In this document: positions 13,801-26,371 of the stretch, one piece after another
How positions within the stretch are numbered: position 1 is the first letter of the stretch
How the letters are laid out: every line of letters begins with the position of its first letter
Assembly: GCF_021155775.2 (NCBI RefSeq)
Contig: NC_060232.1
Location: 9,679,257-9,743,256 of the forward strand
DNA length: 64,000 bases
From: Neodiprion pinetum
Taxonomy: Eukaryota; Arthropoda; Insecta; Hymenoptera; Diprionidae
Direction of reading: 5' to 3'
Made by a program: the position numbers and the translations under genes
Notes under the pieces: model-generated
The model's input: the letters and a program-made list of their open reading frames with translations, nothing else
The model's database searches: none
What the model was told of the DNA's origin: nothing

Positions 13801-16800
13801 ATATTGGAAAAATTCGTCTAAATATATTTGTTCGAAACGTGGGGAAATTTCTTATTCGTCGAGATCATATTATTTTCAATTTGAACAAACTGGAACTTCA
13901 CGTTCTCACAATGCGGGTTCCAAGTTTATAGAGAAGAAAAAGAATATAATTTACAATTCGAATTTCGAATTAAAAATTCAGATTCGTGATTAACGCTTTT
14001 AACGCCCTCGGATATCGTGTTACGTGAAAATGTGACGATTTTTTGATTGATTTTGAACTGCTGTAATGGATCCAGTACCAGAAATTTTTTAAGTCTGACC
14101 TTGGATTTGTTATCGGTGACCCAAAAAATGTCCGCCTACCAGTTTCTACCAGAATCGGAATATTTTTATATTTTTTTCTACCATATTGGATCGGCATTTT
14201 TGATTTCGTAAGTTGACTTCAGATTCGTGATCAGACACCCAACAAACCGATGAGTACCAATTTTCATCAAAATTGAAATGTTTTTAGTTTCTTTTCAGCC
14301 TATTCAATATTCCAAATTTCAATTTTGCAAATCTAACCTTAGGGTCGTGATTAGTGACGCAAAAAGCTCGCGGTACTAATTTTCATTTTGTACCTAGAAC
14401 AATATTTTTCGATTGTGGTAAAAAATGAAAATAGTCAAGGACTGAGCGGAAACCGGAACTAAAAATGCCTCTCAGTGTACCGTTCGGAAGTGTTCTAAAT
14501 TCTGCTTTCTCAAATCTGCGATTACGTACGACAGTCTACAGCAAACTCTTGAAATTATATGACAAGAACAGCCTTGGATCGAAAAATAAAGGTGGGGATT
14601 GACTATATTAATGTACGTCGGAAAGACCTGTGGGTCATTCGATCACCTGTGATTATTTTCCTAGCATATTTTTTTTTTGCCGCAAAGCGCGTCTCATTCA
14701 AAAGTGAATCAGAGTTCTTATAACAATCGGGTTAGCGTAACGGTTTTGCGAAACCTGATTTGCAGTTGGAGTTAAATTCAGGTTCTTGGGTTAGGATGGG
14801 TTAGGTTATATGAGAATTGAAAAAATAGACGAATTATGTGTGCATAATTGTATTCAATACGTGCGAAGAAATAATAAACGTGAACGGAAAGAAAGGCAAC
14901 CATGTGAATTTCTTACGCAATCGAGGCCGCGTTCCGTACATCGTGCATGGATTATAATATTCATCAGGCTTGCATATATTTTTCACATACCATGAAATGG
15001 TTGATGAATAGTAAAATGGACAAGACATTTCCGTAGCACGTGGCTTCCCATTACAATGCGCATTGATGTAGATCATCACCTGCATCATAGACATCGTATA
15101 ATTTCTTTGATTTTTCAATCGGAGAAAGACATTTACGCGCAAATATTTGTCATTAAAATCGTACTAAAAAATGCGAGGAAAAATTTGATTTTTGTGACCA
15201 ATATCAGCAAACCATCTCGACTTCGCTCCCATCAAATGGTGAAAAAAAAATTCCCTAATTTTTTCAGATTTGTTTTTCACTCTCCCTATTCTCCCCGTTT
15301 AAGCGAAACGTTTCAGAGTATTCAAAAATATGATTATTCATTATATTTTGTACTGAATTTTATTTCAATGTTATTCACGGGTGAAAAAATCTACGATGTA
15401 AATTTCTTTTCCAATTCTATCGCTATCATAATTTTCAGTGCTCGCATCGAATCGATGTAATTATATTAAATTAACAACCTAACTTGATTTTACGAGCTGT
15501 TTGAATTTTTAATCTTACGAAGTGAACAATTTTTCTCTTATCTTGTAACGCTCTTGATGATTCGCTGGTTCGTTTCACGTGAAATTATTGTAATCACATT
15601 TCTTCTGCTTTATATGTTTCAGCATTTTTCCTGTACCAGCTATCCGGTCTGGGTATTACGGCTGGTGCACACAGACTTTGGGCCCATAAATCCTACAAAG
15701 CCAAATGGCAACTAAGGCTACTGCTCACCACCTTCAACACGCTGGCGTTTCAGGTAGGTCGTACGACTTGACTTGTTATTGTTTTTTGCGCTAATTATCA
15801 TTATCGTTGATGCGATAAGTTGCAGGAGTAAATTAACACGACGCTTTAATAATCTCATGAAATTCTCAGTTACCGCTTTGTCTTCTTTTTATCTTTTATT
15901 GCAGTTTAGATAACCGTTCAGGTCCATCTTGATTCCATCTATCTATCTCTCTACGACTATTCCTTTTTGCATCTTTATATGGTAAATGTTCAGTTACGCA
16001 ACGTGAGTTTGAGGTCTGTTTCTCCTTCAACAATTCAACCGAATCTTGAGCCCTGAGACGTTTATACAGGGCACACCTTTCCTTGCGTTTTTTTTTTCTT
16101 TGTATCTTATTTTAAATGTCTTCACATCTTTCTTTCTTTTTCGTTTGCAAAAAATACTCAGTTCTACGTCGAACGTATCTTTAACTTCGTTCTGACGTGC
16201 GTCGTAGGAAGTGTTACGTAACCATATTCATTCAACAACTAATTAGCTAATTACTTTTCCTTGTATCGTGTCGTGAACTGGACGTTTGAAATTCGAATGA
16301 GACCGTTTTTATTAACAGTAGGTTAAACAGGATGATAAATATATATTATTTACTTCAACATTGATTCGTATTCCTTGTGGTGTATTGTTTTTTTCTTTTG
16401 TTTTTCATCATTTAACACGTTATGCGTAATTTTCTTCGCTTTTTATTTCTTAGCGTCCTTTTTTTTACATTATACTCGCGAGCAAAAAAATGTGTTAATT
16501 ACCGCTTATATTGACGCAATACTGATATATAGGGCAAAGTTTGTTGAGGTAATTGATTGTTTGCAGATTATCAAACTCTCATTATCATACAATAATTACT
16601 GTTAATGAAAAGAAATGAATAGAAAATAGAGAAAAGAAGGAAAGAGATAAGTAATGAGAGTGCCTACGTATGAGGCATTCCACCTCAAACCAACCTACGT
16701 CTGAAAATCACCATTACTGATTTTACTTACTTTTAAGTATCGTGTAAAGTGTATAAAAAAAATCATTTTTCACTGAGTTTTAGATACTTTGACAATTTTT

Positions 16801-19800
16801 TTGATCTTTACTGCTCCCAAAAACACAAAAACTCAGTTTTCGAATGTATAGCCTCAATTGATTGGCTTTAAATTTTTCTCATGAACTCTTTGTTAGGTAA
16901 CGAAAATTTTGAGATCGCAATGGAAGTGTGAAAGCTTTTAGCTCAGAAGCTACAGGCGAAACGAGTAGATAATTAAAAAGTGAGAAAAGTCGAATTAAAT
17001 ATAGATTTCAAAAATACGCAATTATAGCTTATACGTTTTTTCTTACCTTTCAATTACTTGTTTCGCCTGTAGCGCCCAAACCAAAAGCTTGACCACGTCC
17101 ATCTTCGTCTCAAAATTTTCGTTCTTCAACAAAGAATCCACGAGAAAAATTTCAAGCCAATCGATTGGGGCTATTCGTTTGAAAATTGGGTTTCCTTATT
17201 TTTGGGAACGGTAAAAATCAATCCCGTGTCCCAAAAAATCTAGAGCCCGGCAAAAGACGTTTTTCTATACACTCTACACCATATTGAAATAAAAAAAATC
17301 TTCAATGTTAAGGCTCTTACATAGGTCGGTTTGGTGTGGAATGCCTGATATACACGTTTTCCAATTTGCTACCGCCTTGTTGGAGGCAATTAATCGAATT
17401 GCTTTTCCGCACCGTTCGCACTTGCTGTGTCGCAGAATCTCCTCTACTTGTAATTTAATTATACATACATCGACACGCAGCCACGTGTGGCTTCACTCAA
17501 TCCGTATCCCATGAACAACCACGAGTATTTTTTTCTTACTTACTAGTTCACTCAAATTCATAGAGATAGACATCGGATGGATATAATCATACTTTACACT
17601 AATCCATATCTATAATTCTATACTATACTGATATACTAATACTAATACCAATATACATAATAAATAATAGTATTATAAAGAGGTAAAATTTCTTTGTTTA
17701 TATGTAGGGCGTAATCTCTGGAACTGCTGTACCGATTTTAACAATTATTTTACTAATAAAATGCTAAACTATTCCCGAGTAATATAAGGTATAACTAATT
17801 TTCATAAAAATAAGTTTTCACTTCGAATTTTCCATATTTGTCAAATTAAGTCGGAAGGAAAAGCACTGCTTGACTGCTTTATCGTGCGTGAAAATAATGT
17901 ACATTTAACTTGGATTGTCTATCTTCGATAAGTCGCGACGGGTCAGCTAGTAGATACTCTATATACTTTCAATGCTGTCTGTATAAATATTTTCCTCGTT
18001 TTCTGCACAGTAATTTTTAACTCTACTATAAGAATTCGGGATGGACAAAAATATTTATGATTCGGAAAATTACGTCTAGCCATTAAATTACCGAACAGAA
18101 GTAATATCGAAACGTAGTATTTTCAGATTGAATCTTTACAGGCATTTTATTGAGAAAAATTTATATTTGACGTTACCAACAATTTATATTCGTCTCTCTA
18201 CATTAGGGCTGCTAAATATAATTATATTTAGTTCTGTATGAGGTTACAGAATGAAAATTACTTTTCTTGCTGCAACTACTGCTGGGTAATGTTTGAAATG
18301 GTTTCATCTAAAATAGGCATTTAAACTGTAAATGCCATCTAACATTTTAAATGTTCTCAAATAAACCATTTATATTTACCTATCTAAATTATGATTTTGA
18401 AAGCATTTTTCATTTTTCGTTTTAAATGGATCCATCGAAGCATTTTACCCAGCAGTAGCTGTAACCCGAAAATTTAGTATTTTATTATTTCTTTGGCTGT
18501 ACTCATTTCGACTATATATTTAGTTGTGACTGTTGCGATACTTTGATCTTGGTGGCAAATATGTAGTAAGTTAAAAAGATTTTGCACCGTAATTATCAGA
18601 AAGTGCAGTTTTGATAATTATCATAGGATTGACGAAATTACTCGAGTCACATTTGCTTGTAATTCAAACCATGCCTAAATCTTTACTGCGACAATACATA
18701 TTTCACTATAATTTTCTGTTAACTATGAAAATGGAACTTTTCCTCGTTCTTGGAAAAGTATCTTGATTTTCGTCAAGTTGACCACATATCAGATAATATA
18801 TCAGCAGTCTCAAAAAATGTTCGAACGTTATAGAAGAGCAAATTTCCTGCCTTGCAACTATAATCAAGGGAACAGCGAAAAATTACAAAATATCCAAAGT
18901 TTCGGTCGACTATCACAGATGCTAATTTATTTTCTTGTTTTTTTCGCAGGACGCGGTCTTAGATTGGGCTCGAGATCACAGAGTGCATCACAAATACAGC
19001 GAAACAGACGCTGATCCGCATAATGCGAAGAGGGGATTTTTCTTCGCTCACGTTGGATGGCTATTGTGCCGAAAACATCCGGACGTTAAGCAAAAGGGCA
19101 AAGGTATCGACCTCAGTGACCTTGAGAGCGACCCCATACTTGCCTTCCAGAGAAAGTAAGTGGATCAAATAGCAACGGAAAGCGGCAACTAACCGGAATG
19201 AACCACAAACGAAGTTGTATAAAGTTTTTTTGCCACCCGAATGAAAATTTTATCGAAATTTTATTGACAATGAATGGCTTGTATAATGCAATCGAAAATA
19301 GAAGTATCGTACGTTTTCTTACCTTTCATGCGTCTGTATAACCAGGTCTGCTGCATTCTTTACCAAACTTGTTACCCACTTGCAAACAATTTTGACTTTT
19401 ATAGATTTAAAATTACAGAAACTAGTAAAAACAGGGAGAACGTATGCTGTTTCATAAATTATATACACATATGTGTTTTAATTGGTCGAAATACAACAAT
19501 TGAGCGATTTGTTCTTATCATTCATATGAAAAAGAGGTATAAGGGAGAGTAAAATGGCTCGAACGCGGCGATGAGATACGATTGATTGCCTAAATTTGAA
19601 TAAATATCACGTGAAAATTATCCGTTTACTTACGTGAGACTAGGCGTTGGATTAGCGAATCAACTAATTTGTATTTTTTAGCAATAAGCATTTTGGCGAG
19701 GTTACTGCAAGGGCTTACTATTAATTCTTTGTGTTTTACAGGTACTACATGTTTATCATGCCGCTGATATGTTTCATCCTGCCAACGGTAATTCCTGTCT

Positions 19801-20887
19801 TCTGCTGGGACGAAACGTGGAGCAACGCTTATCTCATACCAGCCGTTCTGAGGTACGTCGTAACCCTGAACGCAACGTGGCTCGTCAATTCAGCGGCCCA
19901 TCTATTCGGCAGCAAACCCTATGACAAGTGAGTGAAATTATTCGAGATAACTCAAGTTTTGTCAAGTGAAATGACAAAATATTTCGGGGAAAAATAGGTT
20001 CCAGAGAAAAATATATTTGACAAAAGTTGTCGAGTTTAGAGAACGTCGCAAGATGGCATATCACAATTTAGCTACTGAAAAAGTTTATCGGTAGCTCCGT
20101 TTCACGTCTCTCTAAAAACCGAAAAAGTTTCGTCTAAATAATTTTACCCTGAAACCTATTTTTCCCAATATAATTGATCGTCCTATTTGAAATGGGACAG
20201 CCTGTGTAACGTGCATTCTAAACTTTCCTCAAGACATCGGAAACTGGTTTTCAGCGCCATTTTATCACCTCGTAACCCAAGTTTTTATTCTAATGAAGGC
20301 AAATCGTAATTTTTGGTGTTTAAAACTACTCAATTCGTATAAGCTAATGAAACGTAATCGATAATATACCTGTACAACCATCCACACGCGAAAAGAAATA
20401 CGGTCAACGGTCAGCTGTCAGCCTGATTGCATTAGTTTGATTTTTTCCCGTCAGGTGACGCATCGCAAAGTGACAATCCCAATACAATCCCAATTTTATG
20501 ACCCATGAAGTGTAATAAATTTAAGGCAATTCGGGAATGAAGTAAGAACGAAGATGAATTTCTTGCAGGTTCATAAACCCCTCGGAGAATGGGGGAGTGG
20601 CGTTCGTCGCCCTGGGTGAAGGATGGCACAACTACCACCACGTGTTTCCGTGGGATTACAAAACGGCGGAGCTTGGTAACTACAGATGCAATCTGACGAC
20701 GGCGTTCATCGATTTCTTTGCTAAAATCGGTTGGGCCTACGATTTGAAGAGCGTTTCGACCGACATGGTCAGAAAACGAGTAGAGAGGACGGGGGATGGC
20801 AGCCACGAGGTTTGGGGATGGGGGGACAAGGATCAACCCCAGGAGGAACGAGAAGGAGCTATCATCACCCATCAAAAGGCCCAGTAG
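10888..20887 (+). CDS. Acyl-CoA desaturase (Delta9/Delta11 type), complete, 5 coding exons
   Basis: Coding exons are 10888-11107, 15623-15753, 18950-19155, 19742-19927 and 20569-20887. All have GT-AG borders and consistent phase, giving 353 codons. The enzyme family is a membrane di-iron desaturase of the endoplasmic reticulum that uses cytochrome b5 electrons to put a double bond into fatty acyl-CoA. All three histidine boxes are present: HRLWAH (residues 90-95), HRVHH (127-131) and HNYHH (268-272). Four hydrophobic membrane segments lie in the expected places and length is normal. The motif NPSE (251-254) sits where lepidopteran desaturases carry NPVE or KPSE signatures. The start is the ATG 13 nt after the TTACAG acceptor, so an upstream non-coding exon exists. 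The exact regiospecificity (membrane lipids, hydrocarbons or pheromones) cannot be read from sequence. Confidence 0.96.
11380..11953. mobile_element. Putative non-autonomous element with CAGGRTGG ends, first desaturase intron
   Basis: The block starts CAGGATGGCC and ends with the inverted CCCACCCTG. Another inverted end, GGCACCCTG, lies inside at about 11814-11822. Between them the motifs TCTGGAAAA, GTCAGGGAAA and TTCCTGG-like words recur in both orientations, for example near 11449 and 11871. This architecture matches short repeats common in arthropod genomes with CAGGGTGGCC-type termini. No coding sequence is present. Family assignment needs a repeat library. Confidence 0.5.
14097..14400. 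repeat. Degenerate tandem repeat, period about 120 bp
   Basis: Three diverged copies begin at about 14097, 14217 and 14337. Each has a word like ACCTTNGRNTCGTGATNRGTGACNC, then a spacer and TACCAATTTTCATCAAAAT-like sequence. The spacing of 119-120 bp is constant, but the copies differ at many positions. It lies in the first desaturase intron and has no coding content. Confidence 0.55.
16671..17348. mobile_element. Fold-back / MITE element with TA target duplication
   Basis: The terminal inverted repeats begin TGAGGCATTCCACCTCAAAC on the left and read TCAGGCATTCCACACCAAAC in reverse on the right. The inverted homology continues inward: the AATTGATTGGCT region near 16856 mirrors CCAATCGATTGG near 17157, and TGTTTCGCCTGTAGC near 17058 mirrors GCTACAGGCGAAAC near 16948. 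The whole element therefore folds into a long imperfect hairpin centred near 17010. TA dinucleotides flank both ends, as in Tc1/mariner-type insertion. It has no ORF and lies in the second desaturase intron. Confidence 0.75.
17706..17952. mobile_element. Helitron-like 3' end fragment
   Basis: The segment opens with a GTAATCTCTGGAACTGCTGT-type sequence that recurs in many insect repeats. It ends in a GC-rich hairpin-prone stretch (GTCGCGAC at about 17933-17940) shortly before CTAG. A hairpin just upstream of CTRR at the 3' end is the Helitron signature. The 5' end (TC) was not located, and no Rep/helicase coding sequence is present. Confidence 0.35.
18276..18458. mobile_element. Small MITE with CTACTGCTGGGTAA inverted ends
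   Basis: The left end reads CTACTGCTGGGTAATG and the right end is its reverse complement (CATTTTACCCAGCAGTAG). The interior contains inverted AT-rich words. The element is 183 bp, has no ORF and lies in the second desaturase intron about 500 bp before the third coding exon. No clear target duplication was seen. Confidence 0.6.
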
Positions 20888-20993
20888 TTTGTTAAGTGGT
20901 TTAATAATAAGTATAGTGAATACGGCTGCGGGACAGAGATACGCTTTCGGGGGATTAAAATAGACAAGAAGATTGAAGAAGAAAGAAGGAAAA

Positions 20994-20999
20994 AATAAA
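20994..20999 (+). terminator. Candidate polyadenylation signal of the desaturase gene
   Basis: An AATAAA hexamer occurs 107 nt after the stop codon. Further AATAAA/ATTAAA words occur downstream in this AT-rich region, so the main 3' end is not certain. Confidence 0.4.
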
Positions 21000-21136
21000 T
21001 ACGGAAGCCAAGACGATTGTTAGGATACTTATTCGTCAGCCAAATTGATCAAATTTAAATTACTGAATTTTCTTATATTTGTTCTCTCAATGGGATGTCC
21101 AGCGACCTAGAAAACTTGCGGATATTTAGGCGTTTT

Positions 21137-21205
21137 TATTATTATTGTTGTTGTTTTTGTTGTTGTTGTTATTATTATTATTATTATTAATATTATTATT
21201 ATTGT
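21137..21205. repeat. TTA/TTG trinucleotide microsatellite
   Basis: A run of TTATTATTG, TTGTTGTTG and TTATTATTA units lies about 250 bp past the desaturase stop codon, probably in or just after its 3' UTR. The apparent asparagine- or leucine-rich frames across it are products of the repeat. Confidence 0.85.
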
Positions 21206-24200
21206 ACATAAACGATTTTGTTACACAAATGACAATTTCAGGGCAAATCTCAGGGAATCTTGTAAAGATCTTCAAATCTTTTTTCTTTCTTGCTATGCCG
21301 GTGTCGCTTCCATATTTTCTTTTCGTTTCTTTTTTTTTTTTTTTTAATTTTGTCAAATCCGCATTTTTACGACGTTCAATCGGGTGCGATTTAATACAAA
21401 ATGATGGTTGAATGAGGCAAAATATTTTTCTGACCTTTTCGAGAATGACGAAGCACCGTGCATGTACTGATCGTAAAAAATGGGTGAATTCTGGTCTGAA
21501 AAACCTGGAATTTCGATCCGCCCAATCGCTAGACATCCTGTCGTGAGAGAAACCAAAATACTTTTTCTTTTTACGAGAAGAAAATTCGGTATTGGTAGAC
21601 GTTCAGGGGTGTACTGATACTTTTTACTCACGATATAGGTAAGCAAGGTTAGAGTCATCAGATCATTTTAATGTAAAAACACATACGCGTCTATTGTAAT
21701 ATAAATTCTTAAGTTTTCATTTGCGTCCAAAATTACAGACTGCATAAAATCCGTTCGAGTATATACTGACATTTGAAATGCTTGATTACAGCGTAAATTT
21801 GCGAAGACATGAATTTGTCAACATTAAAATTACAATTTTTACGAAAAATCTTATTTTTGAAAATTGAAACACGGGAAGCGTCTCAAATGCCTTTTTCGGA
21901 GATATTTTTTAGTTTTAACCGTAGTCACCACCTTAGAGTGTCACTTTGGAAAATATTTGGCGTGTGGCCACTTCGTTTTCTACAAAAAAATGGAAGCGTT
22001 TACGTATTTTTGCGATTCAAGGAATATAGTGAGGCACTCAAGTATCAAAACTGGTTAGATGAATGGATATTTTTTGAACGTTGATTGCCTTCTTTACCAG
22101 TACCACTTAATTTTGATCTGAACTTTCAGAGTAAACGCGATACTTGGCTTATTAATACCATATGGGTATTTTGGCTTGTAAATAGTTTGAATCTTTAGTG
22201 TACACATAAATATGGAGAAAATATTTGTCTGTCACTTCGATTTATTCGTTGCCTAATCTTCCGAGGATTGCCGATTGGCCCAATGCTTGAAGAGATGTGA
22301 AAATTATATCGCTGATAAAGTATCAAAATATATTTGTATAAAATCTTAAGAGTATCTGTAATAAGTAAAGTTAAGTGTAGAGATATATATGTATATGGTT
22401 AAGCCAGGAACCCAGACTCCCGTGGAGTCGAGTCAAAGGTGGTTCTCAATCTGACAAAATAACGAAATAACAGACGATTCGTTCGATTGAGAAAACTTAT
22501 TAATATGGTTTCGTTGAATTCATCTTCAGTCAGATGTAGACCGGTTCAGGTATCGCCAGTTGATATGAACAGTTTTAAGATGATGAAAACGAGTTTAAAA
22601 ATCGAAGAGAATTTTTTCTGACCCGAGGAAAAAATCTAATGTAGCGAACATTTACGATATGACGAACTTTCGGTGAGCCAATCGCGTCTAGCGGATGTAA
22701 TTGCTCATTCTTGTTTTTTTTTTTTTAGTTCGATAAATAAAAACTGAAAATAAATTTTTCATTACAGAATCATTCAAGTTCAACCGATCCGTCATTTCAA
22801 CCAGATATTTTAATTATCCCAAATTTCCCTTCGCCATTACCCATCCGTTGGTACATTTCGTAAATCGTCATTTTTGTACTAACGAGATTGTTCAGTTAAA
22901 GTTCGTCCATCGCCATTACAGAATGTGGGTGTTTAGAAGTTTCGTGAGTTTCCTGCGTGATAATAATTTAGTTTGTACCGTTATTATTTATTCTATTTTA
23001 ATTCTTTGTAATGTGACATTTTTTGTTTTCATTTCTTAGTCAGTGTGTGTTTCCTTTATCGATTTTTTTTCCCCTCTTTTTCTTCTTTAGGTTTTTTCTT
23101 TTTCTCTCAATGAACTACAAATATACGCAGATTCGCGATGTATTTGCTCTTTCTGCAGTCCGCGAGTAGACGAGCATTTTTTTTTTTTTTTTTGCTTATT
23201 TCAAAATTATTCGTATATTATTTTTATAGATATTGGTTTAAAATTTTCGTACATTACTGATGATACGAATAAAATCTGTCCAAACAAACCACTTTTTCCT
23301 AGAAAGTCTATTATTTAAAGAGAGAAAAAGAATGAATTGGAAGAAAAATATTTTTAATATCATATACCAAAAATTTTACTGTTTATTCAACGAGTCAGGC
23401 ACCAATAATTAATATGCATGTTCGTGTCCCGCTCTTTCCAATGATTCATTGAACGCAACATTGTGGTTATTATTCATGTAACAATCAATCAAATCATCGA
23501 GATATCCTTGCGGAGATGACAGGCAAACGTAATTTACGTCATGTAAGATGGTCCGTGGAATTAAATGTTTTATGGTGTGTATCAAGCGGAAGAAGAAAGA
23601 GGCATTGTCTGAATAATTGAATACCATTGTCGAATTAATTTTCTCTGTCTTTGGTACTTTTCTTTTCATTTCGTCATTTATTCATTTGCTTTTTTTTTTT
23701 TTTTTTGTTCATATTGCTAGTGTCATTTTTACGCCGGGTGCATTACCCTGAGCCGCGAATTCAGAATTTCCAATAATGATAAAGGACATGTAACATTTCA
23801 GAGTTGCATATTTCTTCCACGCTCATATGCACACATCGTCGCTACAGGGTGAAATCATAAAGGAACGGGAGTCGTAAATGTAATAATACATTTTTACTTT
23901 GTGAGGTAAACAAGAAAAAAAAATTATGAAAAGTGAACGAATGACAAGAAAAAAAAAGAAACAAACAAAACAAAACAAAGGAAACTTTAGGTCATACAAA
24001 ACAGAAATGACATTAATTATATATATATATATAATAAAAATAAAAATATAATAAAAAATATATATAATATGTATATTTAGCATTCAAGGATTGAAAAGTT
24101 TATTATATCTATGTATATAATAAAGTAAATAAAAGTTATATCGCTGTATGTATATTGTGTATCTCTGTTACACTGCAGTGTTATGTGTATATATTAAAAA

Positions 24201-25810
24201 ATAATTTGTTTCACTATATTTTGTTACTTTTAATTATTACATTAATACGAGATGTACCATTTCGTGAAGGTAGCAAAACAAATTGTAAGGATTTATTTAG
24301 GATACATTGTACGATTTAAATATTGTATACCGTCATTTAACATGCCAAACTCTGTGGTACCGTGTTCGAAAAGTTCTTTAATTAATAGTGAATCGCAAGT
24401 CTTTGATAGTGTGATGGTGTCATTTTTTTCTCTGATACCTGATATCTATTTTCATTAATAGTGTTGATATCTGAATTACTCCACAGAGACTGCGTTTTAC
24501 TGTACAATGAGATAATCGCGGTACACGGAATACTTTAACTTTATATTTTTGAATGCATGATACTAATAACATTTGATTCTACGTGATACATGGATGTTGG
24601 CAGAGAAAAATAGCACAAATATCATAACTATCTACGTGAAAGAAAACCTAAATTGTTACGTGGCGACCTTATTTATTACCACTTTTATTAATATCTGTCT
24701 TATATTATATATCTTTCTCATCCTCTTCGATCGAGAATTAGAAGTTCGATCAAATAAAGGTAATAATCAATCTTCCAAGTCCTAACAATACCGTTCAAGC
24801 CGAAAATTTTTAGGCATAATCAAATTACAACTGAATACAGGAATCATTTTGACCACGTATGCTTTGTATGTATAACTTGTGAATTGATAGATATCTGTTA
24901 GCTGAGGTATTACAATACCAAAAATAAGAGAAAACGAAGTGAAAGACACATCTATTTTCATTTGTAAATGATGAACAATTGTCGTAAATGTATTATATGA
25001 TGAATAACTATGTTATTATTTAAATATTACGATATTTAATAAATATATACATATATATTTTTGAGTAAAAAAGAAATGAAAAGAAAAGAAAATTATGCCC
25101 TTTAATCACTATATGTATAATGCATAATGGTATAAATCTAATAATCCTGCGACTCTCAGTGAATCACAAAATTATAAACTTATTGAAAAAGGTGCAAGAC
25201 AAAGTATCGAAACCTTGGAAACACCCACGTCTTTCGTCTCTGTTAAATCATGCTTTACAAGTGTATTACTGTAATTGGCTGAATAAAAGAGGAAGGGATA
25301 ACAACCGATTGCATCTTTTTTCGTGCACCGTGTGTTTCCCATGTACCATGATGCCGCAAGTTGCAAAGTAGCGTTTGGAGATCTTACCTCAGAAATATGC
25401 AATATAGAAACCCTCTCAAAAACGACAAGAATCTGAATTATACTCTCACAAATGTAAGAATATTCTCCATTATTCCAAATCGCAGACTCTTTGCATATGC
25501 TATGCGTGTGGACGATTCATATTTTATCCAAAACAGTCGAAAATTTACCAGAGTGAGCGATGACGCTGTAATAATTTAATTAATCCATCTCTTATTACTG
25601 AATATATATTTTTGACCACATCGCACTCAGGCAACAAGATATTCTATTGTTATTGAAAAATTTATACAACTACGACTTTTGGTTATTATCTCTTTGATAT
25701 TGAGGAGATGGAAAAAAAACGTTAAGCTTTTCATGCGGTTATGTTTTTCTGAACGAATTCAAATAAATTCCGTTGGAATTATTTGCGGCCGATGCTCTGA
25801 TCGTCTTCCT
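21206..25810. other. AT-rich intergenic region without supported genes
   Basis: Homopolymer and AT tracts dominate (for example 23177-23193 and 23995-24070). Only short unrelated frames are present. One minus-strand frame at 23409-23669 (86 codons) has fairly balanced composition and is listed separately as doubtful. Confidence 0.5.
23409..23669 (-). CDS. Doubtful 86-codon ORF, unidentified
   Basis: This uninterrupted minus-strand frame starts with a basic segment (MKRKVPKTEK), passes a short hydrophobic stretch (FFFRLIHTIKHLI) and ends in an acidic, histidine-containing tail (SLERAGHEHAY). Its composition is less AT-driven than neighbouring frames, which is the only reason to list it. No family is recognised, and no partner exons or splice borders could be assigned. 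It may well be chance. Confidence 0.15.
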   Translation of the reverse strand: MKRKVPKTEKINSTMVFNYSDNASFFFRLIHTIKHLIPRTILHDVNYVCLSSPQGYLDDLIDCYMNNNHNVAFNESLERAGHEHAY

Positions 25811-26101
25811 TTAAGAGTCGTCATTGTCAGTTGGTTCGTATCTCTTCTTGACAATATACATTTTTCTATCACCTAAGAGTTGTATGTGCCCGGTATTCGA
25901 CGTGAGGCGACATTTGCTTGTTCCATGGATATGTCGGAACGCTTCTATTTGCCTCTTGCTAATTTGGATTGGAATCGGGAATGTCAGACAAGTTACGTTC
26001 TCAGAAAATGGAAAACTAGTGCTGGATCCATGGTAGGTGAAGTATTCACTGCAGCAGAAACAGTAGTCCTCCACCAAGCTAAGTGCCTCTGTTTCAAACA
26101 A
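25811..26101 (-). pseudogene. Carbonic anhydrase-like 3' exon, probably a degenerate gene copy
   Basis: The minus-strand frame aligns with the last exons of the two carbonic anhydrase genes at 34.9 and 36.9 kb. EYFTYHGSSTSF matches GYYTYHGSLTTP, ENVTCLTFPIPIQISKRQ matches ECVTWILFPDPIRITKRQ, and a conserved Cys follows. The LTTPP active-site loop (Thr199 region) has become SSTSFP, the conserved NFRPVQ is lost, and the frame runs about ten residues past the usual end. No in-frame stop breaks this exon, but no complete upstream exon was found between it and the palindrome edge at 26705. It is most likely an orphaned, decaying copy; a diverged gene with distant exons is possible. Confidence 0.6.
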
Positions 26102-26371
26102 TTATTCCAACAGTGGTTTTAATGATTTTGTACAATTGCATGGTGCATTCGTGTTTGAATTCTCAAAAAGTGCATTGCATTATTCCAAAATTTACGTTGG
26201 GACTGAATCAAGATTTCGGCACGTTTTCGAATAATGGTGTAGTAGATTCGAGTTTATTTATTCATTGATGCACTGGAATTCGGTTTCATTGAAAGCTTTC
26301 TATTACCAATTATATTTGATTGAATATTACTCACTTCGACTTATTCTGAACATTCTATTAATATTCTATAG

